From: Gammaproteobacteria bacterium HGW-Gammaproteobacteria-14
GTDB lineage: Bacteria; Pseudomonadota; Gammaproteobacteria; Pseudomonadales; Alcanivoracaceae
Assembly: GCA_002840115.1 (NCBI GenBank)
Contig: PGZG01000044.1
Coordinates: 1 to 11,418 of the forward strand
Direction of reading: 5' to 3'
DNA: 11,418 nt
Part shown: in pieces, positions 6,213-11,418 of the stretch
How positions within the stretch are numbered: position 1 is the stretch's first letter
Layout: each line of letters starts with the position of its first letter
The notes under the pieces: generated by a model
Database searches by the model: none
What the model saw: the letters and a program-made list of their open reading frames with translations, nothing else
Told to the model about the DNA's origin: nothing
Made by a program: the position numbers and the translations under genes

Positions 6213-7001
6213 GTGAAATATGCAGCCTTGATACTGTCCGCACTGCTACTTGCAGGATGCGGAAGCTCAGACATTGATATCGTTAAAGAAGGCCGCCTTG
6301 AATACTTTAAGGAATTCACCGTTGGGCAGGCATTCGATAATCGTAAAGTGTGTAGCAGCACAAAATGGGAAGCGATTGAGGATGACCGAGGAAGAACTAT
6401 CGTTGAGTACACATGCCAACTGAAAAATGTCCCTGAGTATTTCCATGAAACAGGGACCAGATTAGCCAAAAAACTGCTCAACGAGAAGAATATAGAAGTA
6501 TCATATCATACAGATCAAATCGTTTACTCAGAAGAGAGAATCGCAAGCGCCATTCGCTCGATCTCCGAGTACGAGAAGAAGCTGGAATCTAGCAGATCAA
6601 GACAGGACGACGAGGAGAGCGACCCGCCCCGTTACTGGGAGCTGAAAGTTCAGCAGGCACGTACTGACCTCGAAAAAATCAAGCAACAAAAGCCCGCCGC
6701 CGAAGCAAGGGTCCAGGCTATAGAGGCCGAATATCAAGCGAAAGCAGAGAACGCTGAGCGGCTGATAACGGCCAGTCCGGATACAGATGCCTACGAATAC
6801 TATCAGTGGACCGTACTGGAAGATGGCACATTCTATATTCTCTCAGGAGGGATATCCGTCAAGAAACCAGGACAGCAGGAATATACAGACATTCAGTACA
6901 GGGATATAAGCGAACCGCTTGCGGCGGTGTATGGGGACAAGGCGGAGGACTTTACATCGTTCCTGCGACAACCCGCATTGCATCTTTACATCCCAAGATA
7001 A
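6213..7001 (+). CDS. Coiled-coil lipoprotein
   Basis: The 262-aa product begins with a lipoprotein signal peptide: a basic start, a hydrophobic core (AALILSALL) and the lipobox LAGC, with Cys16 as the lipidation site followed by Gly-Ser-Ser. Asp is not at +2, so outer-membrane sorting is possible. Residues about 100-180 are highly charged and heptad-like (ISEYEKKLESSRS, ARTDLEKIKQQ, AEARVQAIEAEYQAKAENAERL), a clear two-part coiled coil broken by a DDEESDPP linker. The C-terminal 80 residues look globular. The start is GTG at 6213, not the overlapping ATG at 6211 (which reads ATG-TGA); AAGGAG lies seven bases upstream. The region is visibly more A+T-rich than the recombination block. I recognise no family beyond the lipoprotein class. 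Confidence 0.85.
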   Translation: MKYAALILSALLLAGCGSSDIDIVKEGRLEYFKEFTVGQAFDNRKVCSSTKWEAIEDDRGRTIVEYTCQLKNVPEYFHETGTRLAKKLLNEKNIEVSYHTDQIVYSEERIASAIRSISEYEKKLESSRSRQDDEESDPPRYWELKVQQARTDLEKIKQQKPAAEARVQAIEAEYQAKAENAERLITASPDTDAYEYYQWTVLEDGTFYILSGGISVKKPGQQEYTDIQYRDISEPLAAVYGDKAEDFTSFLRQPALHLYIPR

Positions 7002-7030
7002 GCAAAGTGGTCAAGGTCATCCCCTGCTAG

Positions 7031-7071
7031 CGGGATGTTTGAGGCTTGGCATCCCAGCCTCAAACATCCCG
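7031..7071. terminator. Long perfect hairpin between convergent genes
   Basis: CGGGATGTTTGAGGCT (7031-7046) is exactly repeated in inverted form at 7056-7071, a 16-bp perfect stem with a 9-base loop. It lies 29 bases after the lipoprotein stop and 45 bases beyond the end of the leftward gene, so it can serve both directions. No T-run follows on either strand, which is unusual for a Rho-independent terminator. A transcript-end stabiliser is an equally good reading. Confidence 0.65.
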
Positions 7072-7116
7072 AAATGATCGCTGCATCTATTCTGCGTATA
7101 CAGTGATTTCACATAA

Positions 7117-7631
7117 TCAAAACATTTTCTCCGGCATCACTGAGTTGGCCTCAGCAGGACTAAGCCGTCGCGCCTCTGCTGTAACACCAAGTTTGATCGG
7201 CTCCCGCACTATAGACCATTGCTGCCAACGAAGAGGGGGGAGCTCGCAACCTTTCTGGCTGGCACCTTGAGCGTCGCCCGAAAAATAGCCGCTGACATGA
7301 AGCATATTTTCACCCTGCTGCAGCGGCAACTCCAAGTAAACAATATCGTCTGCTATCTTGTTATTAGAATCCACCCGAAATTGCTCGGAAATATCCTGGC
7401 CATTTAGCAAAACACGCAGGGAGGCATAATCCAGAAATCTCTCATAGCGCACCATTACCTGTTTTCCTGCAGAGGAAGCTTCAATACTTTCCCATCAGCA
7501 CCATGAAGGTCGATCAATTGACTCTCACCACTTCGGTAACCGGGACAAGCCTGCCCGATATCCGCCCGGACAACCTGAGCGGATATCGCCAGAACGCAAA
7601 GAATGCTCCAACGGGAAAGATGAAACCGAAT
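7117..7631 (-). pseudogene. Secreted beta-sandwich protein gene with ATT start and -1 frame change
   Basis: Two leftward frames together encode one sensible secreted protein. The first (7631 down to the TAA at 7455-7457) starts at an ATT that overlaps the previous gene's TAA (TAATT, where TAATG would be usual). It reads a signal peptide, RFHLSRWSILCVLAISAQ with cleavage likely after VVRA, then DIGQACPGYRSGESQLIDL. The second frame (ATG at 7455, stop at 7117) continues with MVRYERFLDYASLRVLLNG and LELPLQQGENMLHVSGYF, an Ig-like beta-sandwich pattern. A -1 shift near GAAAACAGG would join them into about 171 residues. It may be a decaying gene. Alternatives are two coupled ORFs (the first stop and second start form TAATG, with AGGA upstream), a programmed shift, or a sequencing error. 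Confidence 0.6.
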
Positions 7632-8686
7632 TACTTATTGCTACCCTTGCCTTGCCCGGGTGCGCTGGAGTCGACCGGAACCCGCACCACGAAAACGTCC
7701 TTGTCCAGACTTGAACCACCACCTCCAGCAAAAACCGCGCCGGATTGACCGGGTTTGACAGGCGGTGCAAAGCGTCTCCTAACCTGCAGTTCAATACGAT
7801 TTTTCCCGACATCCAGCGGCAAGCGAATCGTCTCGCTAGTACCCGGAACAGGGTGGAAAAGCGCCCGAATTCCATGTCGCTGCGGCGTTACTACAAAAGA
7901 CTTGGGATCATCAATATCCGCGTGGCAGTGGATAATCATTTCCAATTCGCGGGGACCATCAGCCTGATGGAACTGGTCCTGCAAAGGTGCCGAGTACGTG
8001 AGCAGCTGATTCTGGGCCTCAACTTCGCCCTCGAAAAGCGTACCGAAGAATATAGAGTCTTCATTACCGTCGCCATCATCCGGGTACTCATCACCAGGGC
8101 AAGCAGGACCTGCCACAATCCCGGATACAGTCCAGTCATTAATCCAGGGAATACTATCTCGATTTTCAGATTTCAGAGCTGTCTCATAGTCATACTCATC
8201 CCAGCCATAATCAACCGAGGGAATTAGCCAATATGTTCTATCTCCGGGGGGATATGGAGAAACGACGGTGAGCCCAACAGAACTACCACCAGGCGGCATA
8301 GCCACCATCCAGGAGGCTCGTGAAGCGGCAGTCAGTGAAGGCGAAGCGGCTTGACCTGAGGGTGCATCTATTGCAACCGGAACATGAGGAATGCCTTCGG
8401 AGCGGTCAGACGTCCGACCTGTCTGATAATCGGCAGGGGCAAAGCCTTTTTGATCAACAGGCTCCCCGCAAGTCACATCAAGATCAAAGCTCAGAATATA
8501 GCCAGTGCTAGTCTCGGGGGATAGGACGTCGTACTGATAAACGTAGTTTCCCGCATTATCAACATTGACCCGGACCTCAACACTGGCCCCCGAAACGTCA
8601 TCATCTCTCAGAAATGGATCCTTAAGATCTGCAGCATGAGATAATGAAGACACTATTAGCACAGTAAGAATTGTCGATTTATTCAC
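7631..8686 (-). CDS. Secreted 351-aa protein of unknown family
   Basis: The product starts with a Sec signal peptide: Lys3, a hydrophobic stretch TILTVLIVSSLSHA, and a likely cleavage after Ala18. The mature part is rich in Asp, Pro, Gly and Tyr. Conserved-looking pieces include NYVYQYDVLSPETSTGYILSF near the N-terminus, a DGDGNEDS acidic loop that could bind calcium (about 205-212), and a C-terminal beta-sandwich-like pattern (IRLPLDVGKNRIELQVRRRF). The glycine-rich end (AGGGGSS) and lack of a sorting motif give no anchor, so it is periplasmic or exported. The start is GTG at 8686, chosen because a perfect AGGAGG stands eight bases upstream and the signal peptide follows at once. It is the first gene of a leftward pair with the 7117-7631 gene. 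A -10-like TATAAA on the minus strand lies near 8716-8721. I recognise no family. Confidence 0.8.
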   Translation of the reverse strand: MNKSTILTVLIVSSLSHAADLKDPFLRDDDVSGASVEVRVNVDNAGNYVYQYDVLSPETSTGYILSFDLDVTCGEPVDQKGFAPADYQTGRTSDRSEGIPHVPVAIDAPSGQAASPSLTAASRASWMVAMPPGGSSVGLTVVSPYPPGDRTYWLIPSVDYGWDEYDYETALKSENRDSIPWINDWTVSGIVAGPACPGDEYPDDGDGNEDSIFFGTLFEGEVEAQNQLLTYSAPLQDQFHQADGPRELEMIIHCHADIDDPKSFVVTPQRHGIRALFHPVPGTSETIRLPLDVGKNRIELQVRRRFAPPVKPGQSGAVFAGGGGSSLDKDVFVVRVPVDSSAPGQGKGSNK

Positions 8687-8691
8687 AGTAA

Positions 8692-9228
8692 ATGCCTCCT
8701 ATCAATGGGGCCATTTATAATGTATCGGAGTTTCTATCTCTCTTCTTGCGTTCAGTTCGTGAGGGGTTCTACCCCGTTTCCACGGACGATCATCCTAGGG
8801 TGCCATCCATCAATGCACAGGCCGAGAGTGCCCTCGACCAGCCCTTCTTTCGCGAGTCCATGCACAAGCGTCGCTGCCTGATCCCTACCACCGGCTACTA
8901 TGAGTGGCAGGCACGAGACGGTCACAAGCAACCCTTCCACATCCACCTGCCTCGACAGCATCCGTTCCTGATGGCTGGCATATGGGATTACCGGGGCGGT
9001 GATGAAAGCCAGCCTACCGTTGCGATCCTGACTACCCAGGCGCCAATGGACCTGGCTGCCATCCACGACCGCATGCCGGTCATCATCCCCAATGAGCTGA
9101 TCTATAACTGGTTCGAGCACCCCGACAACCGGCTACTGATGCCGGTGAGCTCCGGGGTGTTTGAAGCGGATGCCATTAGCAATCACATCAATAATGCTCG
9201 CAACGAAGGACCTGACGTTCTCAATTAA
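8692..9228 (+). pseudogene. 5'-truncated SRAP-domain gene (YedK/HMCES family)
   Basis: The family's proteins cross-link to abasic sites in single-stranded DNA through Cys2 and act in SOS-associated repair. The reading frame matches the family from about residue 22 to the end: INAQAES (40-46), FFRESMHKRRCLIPTTGYYEWQ (52-73, Glu71), the AGIWDY strand (95-100), AAIHDRMPVIIP (122-133, His125), and the C-terminal SNHINNARNEGPDVL. The normal N-terminus starting MCGR, with catalytic Cys2, is absent, and the arginine of the NAR motif is Gln43. About 45 residues are missing compared with a usual 220-aa member. The nominal ATG at 8692 has no RBS and lies beside the Shine-Dalgarno of the divergent gene, so it is probably not a real start. 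I read this as a decayed remnant. A shorter active protein is unlikely. Confidence 0.8.
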
Positions 9229-9238
9229 TGCCTGCCCT

Positions 9239-9283
9239 GCCAAACCCGAGCGACCTTGCCGAAGCAAAGCACTCGGGTTTGGC
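9239..9283. terminator. Hairpin between the SRAP remnant and the leftward ATPase operon
   Basis: GCCAAACCCGAG (9239-9250) and CTCGGGTTTGGC (9272-9283) form a perfect 12-bp stem with a 21-base loop, 11 bases after the SRAP stop. It lies between convergent genes. No T-run follows on the plus strand. The remaining bases to 9394 hold no gene; they contain a TTGAC-A-GTCAA palindrome at 9315-9325 of unknown meaning. Confidence 0.6.
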
Positions 9284-9394
9284 CGTTGTGCCACGTAGGC
9301 AAACGCAGGGGCAGTTGACAGTCAATCACTGTGATAAAGAGCGAGGTTAGCTGTTCGCGTTGTCTCTCGAATCAGGCGTTTTTAGATTACACAT

Positions 9395-10645
9395 TTAGTC
9401 TGCCAACTGTCTCAGGCGTAGGCGCACTGTGCCCCCGGTAGATGCTCCGCAAAAGTAACCAAGTCCAGGGGGGCTTTCGCTTGAGATCAGGTCTCTTGGC
9501 ACCAGCCCCATGTGCATGGCGACCTTTTTCGCCTCGTCGGGATCCATCCGCTTCATGGCAAGCCGCGTGTTTATGTTGGTGTGTACCTCTCGGCTAAAGT
9601 GCGAACACATCTGGGAGGCCAGAATCAGTCCGATGCCGAACTTGCGGCACTGGCTGGCCATGATGTTGAGGATATGCTCCGAAGCATCCGGGCTTCCCCG
9701 GCCCATGGTCAGCACCCGTGCCTCGTCAATCATGATAAAAGCGCGGTAGCGGTCTGCATCGGTTTCGGGTTTGACCGGGATCTCGCCTTCTCCTCTGCCC
9801 GCTTCGAACAGCATTTCCAGCACGGTTTCAGCCACCAACAGCTGTGATGGCAAATCAAGGCGACTGCAATCCAGCCGGACGTTCCATGCCAGCAGGTCAT
9901 GTATTCGTAACGGCTCACCACGGATGAATACCGGATTACTGCAGATACGCCGCAATTTGGACCAGCAACTGCTGATGGTGCGTTTGTCAAACGCTTCAAT
10001 GCCGCTGCGGTAACCGTCACTCAGCCCCTGAACGATATCTGCCAATGTCGGCGGCTTCCGTCCCCATGTGCTGTCGTCCTCCTCTCGGATACCGAACTGA
10101 CGATAGGTTTGCTCCATAACATGGTACAGGCACGATTGCTGTTGCTCGGACATGCATCCAACCGCGCGGCTCATTCGGCTGACTTCACGCTGTATCTTGG
10201 CACCCAAACCCATCTGCCGGATGTAGGCAGGTTCAATCACCAGTGGATTGATGCCGAATTCAGATCCTCCAGAAACCGCTCTCAAGCGGACGGTGGTCTG
10301 GCCAGGAAAGGTTACGTCTCCATGAAAATCTATGGTGATGATCGGGATACCGTGCTCGGCAATACCAGCGCCAAACAGTTTCAGCGCCTCTGTTTTCCCT
10401 GAACCTGACCCTCCTGTCACCATCAGGAATCCATTGGCCTCCTGCCCCGGCTTCCATTTGTAGATGATTGGGCTTTCTTGTGCGTCGAAGCCCATGCCGA
10501 GCTCGATCTCTATCGGCATCAACTCACGCCGGAACTCCTGATATTCAGGCATGCCCGGGCGCAACTTACGCCGCTCGATCTCCAGCCAAGCGCGTTGCCG
10601 GCTGTTTAGCTCAGCGACCTTCTGGTGCTTACGCACGGGTTTCAA
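9395..10645 (-). CDS. HerA/DUF87-type P-loop ATPase
   Basis: The 416-aa product is an ATPase of the HerA/FtsK/VirB4-TraD superfamily, a class of DNA or protein translocation motors. Walker A is GGSGSGKT (78-85), followed by a strand ending ITIDFHGD (103-110). Walker B is AFIMIDEA (302-309) and a sensor ASQ is at 343-345. The INTR (358-361) and KRMDPDEA (365-372) segments fit the C-terminal part of the fold. No membrane helix is present, so unlike a full TraD/FtsK it should be soluble. The start is TTG at 10645: GGAG lies eight bases upstream, and the frame overlaps the end of the AlpA-like gene by 17 bases, so translation is coupled. A role in mobilisation or replication of the element fits the neighbours but is inferred. 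Confidence 0.9.
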   Translation of the reverse strand: MKPVRKHQKVAELNSRQRAWLEIERRKLRPGMPEYQEFRRELMPIEIELGMGFDAQESPIIYKWKPGQEANGFLMVTGGSGSGKTEALKLFGAGIAEHGIPIITIDFHGDVTFPGQTTVRLRAVSGGSEFGINPLVIEPAYIRQMGLGAKIQREVSRMSRAVGCMSEQQQSCLYHVMEQTYRQFGIREEDDSTWGRKPPTLADIVQGLSDGYRSGIEAFDKRTISSCWSKLRRICSNPVFIRGEPLRIHDLLAWNVRLDCSRLDLPSQLLVAETVLEMLFEAGRGEGEIPVKPETDADRYRAFIMIDEARVLTMGRGSPDASEHILNIMASQCRKFGIGLILASQMCSHFSREVHTNINTRLAMKRMDPDEAKKVAMHMGLVPRDLISSESPPGLGYFCGASTGGTVRLRLRQLAD

Positions 10646-10886
10646 TCAATGGTCTCCAGGCTTCATTCAGTGGACGACCAGCCAGCGCTGACTGCTCCTT
10701 CAGACGCTCATCACGCTCATCGACTCGGGCCTGAACCCACATCTCAATCTCATCCGATACCCACGCCACTGCGCGCTCGCCCAGTTGCACCGGCGTCGGA
10801 AACAGATCCAGCGCCATGCGCTTGTAGATGGTCGGGCGGCTCAGGCCGGTTGTATCGATCACCGCTTGCAGTCTCATCAGCTTCAT
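10629..10886 (-). CDS. AlpA-family phage/element regulator
   Basis: The 85-aa product is a short MerR-like helix-turn-helix protein of the AlpA type: RLQAVIDTTGLSRPTIYKRM (about 5-24) is the DNA-binding helix pair, followed by the wing FPTPVQLGERAVAWVSDEIEMWVQARV (29-55). The rest is a charged helical tail, a little longer than in the smallest members. AlpA proteins activate excision or integrase genes on prophages and satellites, or act as directionality factors. The ATG at 10886 has GAGGAG seven bases upstream. It sits 18 bases after the Gp2-like gene and overlaps the ATPase gene, giving a compact three-gene operon. The AlpA target is not visible in this window. Confidence 0.93.
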   Translation of the reverse strand: MKLMRLQAVIDTTGLSRPTIYKRMALDLFPTPVQLGERAVAWVSDEIEMWVQARVDERDERLKEQSALAGRPLNEAWRPLIETRA

Positions 10887-10904
10887 TGCGGGCTCCTCAG
10901 AAAA

Positions 10905-11418
10905 TTATTCCCATCCGATAGCGCAACGCTGTAAAAAAACACCGGACCGGGGGACATGACTGGACCCGTACCAGTCCGGCACCCCACGCTGGGTGTAGTC
11001 CTTGCTACGTGCCTTGGCGAAATAGCTGAGGCGCTTGAACAGGGCCAGATAGCCCTCAAAGAACTCCGGGTCGTGGGGTTTCAGTCGGTATTCGGCGTTA
11101 TCCGGAAACTGGACAAGCCCCACGGCCTGCCAGTCCTGAATGCCAATCGCGCGCGCCCAGGCACGGTTGATACGTTCGGCCAGCGACCTGGCCCGGGGGA
11201 TAATCGGTGATACCCGCTCCTCGTCTAGTACGACAGGGCTCTGATTCAGGCTACCAATGCGGTAATACGCTTCCAGATCGATAAACAGCGCCACATGGTA
11301 ATGGCTATGGTCATTGCTATTGCTGCTCTGCTCGCGGGTCCAGATGTAATCCAGATCGCAACAAATCTGTCGCCCTGATTTGCCATTACGGGCATTGATA
11401 TCTGCCCTGATCTGCTCC
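10905..11418 (-). CDS. Inovirus Gp2 / YfjJ-like replication protein, 5' end outside window
   Basis: The frame is open to the edge of the window, so the N-terminus is missing; the GTG at 11294 is internal. The visible 170 residues match the inovirus Gp2 family (YagK/YfjJ C-terminal domain): DLDYIWTREQ, then HYHVALFIDLEAYYRIG, INRAWARAIG, GLVQFPDNAEYRL and LFKRLSYFAKARSKDY, the usual order of that family. HYH followed by a hydrophobic strand looks like the His-hydrophobe-His motif of HUH rolling-circle initiators, and the tyrosines in LSYFAKARSKDY are candidate nucleophiles; this is inference. Family knowledge: Gp2-type proteins are used by filamentous phages for rolling-circle replication, and YfjJ-like copies are common in integrated elements. 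It leads the operon with the AlpA-like and ATPase genes. Confidence 0.88.
   Translation of the reverse strand, partial: EQIRADINARNGKSGRQICCDLDYIWTREQSSNSNDHSHYHVALFIDLEAYYRIGSLNQSPVVLDEERVSPIIPRARSLAERINRAWARAIGIQDWQAVGLVQFPDNAEYRLKPHDPEFFEGYLALFKRLSYFAKARSKDYTQRGVPDWYGSSHVPRSGVFLQRCAIGWE

Noticed and set aside
7745..8227. A rightward 160-codon frame
   Set aside because: It lies wholly antisense inside the 351-aa secreted-protein gene, which has a signal peptide and a perfect Shine-Dalgarno; the frame shows no family motif or RBS.
9315..9337. TTGACA as a promoter for an unseen RNA
   Set aside because: The nearest -10-like hexamer (TAAAGA) is only 14 bases away, no rightward gene follows, and the bases are part of a short palindrome.

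Overview
The window reads as part of a gammaproteobacterial integrative or phage-like mobile element. The style is that of Pseudomonas, Marinobacter or Halomonas-type hosts: moderately GC-rich genes, strong AGGAG-type ribosome binding sites and GC hairpins between genes. No rRNA, tRNA, CRISPR array, transposase or integrase is visible. The host assignment is inference from gene content only.

Layout. (1) Positions 1-5356 hold a rightward block of DNA-metabolism genes typical of such elements: the 3' end of a RadC/JAMM gene, a DUF932 phage/plasmid-like gene, an unrecognised 166-aa gene, a YqaJ-type exonuclease, and a cysteine-rich protein that resembles gp3-like recombination directionality factors. 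A leftward two-gene cassette (1513-2605) interrupts this block. It is less GC-rich by eye and encodes a protein with half of an Ada-like zinc motif plus a conserved-looking partner. (2) An XRE repressor-like gene (5353-5688, minus) converges on the end of the block, with a 17-bp palindrome upstream. (3) Positions 5946-8686 are an accessory envelope region: a 60-aa membrane protein, a coiled-coil lipoprotein, and on the other strand a secreted 351-aa protein followed by a second secreted protein. The second one is broken or unconventional, with an ATT where the start should be and a -1 frame change. (4) Positions 8692-9228 hold a 5'-truncated SRAP (YedK/HMCES) gene that has lost its catalytic N-terminal cysteine. 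(5) Positions 9395-11418 are a leftward operon: an inovirus Gp2/YfjJ-like protein with a possible HUH motif (5' end outside the window), an AlpA-type regulator and a HerA/DUF87-type ATPase.

How it fits together. The two flanking blocks look like the element's maintenance machinery: exonuclease, possible directionality factor, replication initiator-like protein, AlpA switch and DNA-translocase-like ATPase. The middle (5700-9230) and the antisense cassette (1513-2605) look like cargo. Truncated or broken genes sit at or inside the cargo: the short ORFs at 1411-1547, the split secreted protein and the headless SRAP. This suggests repeated insertion and decay. The least understood parts are the antisense pair and the paired secreted proteins.
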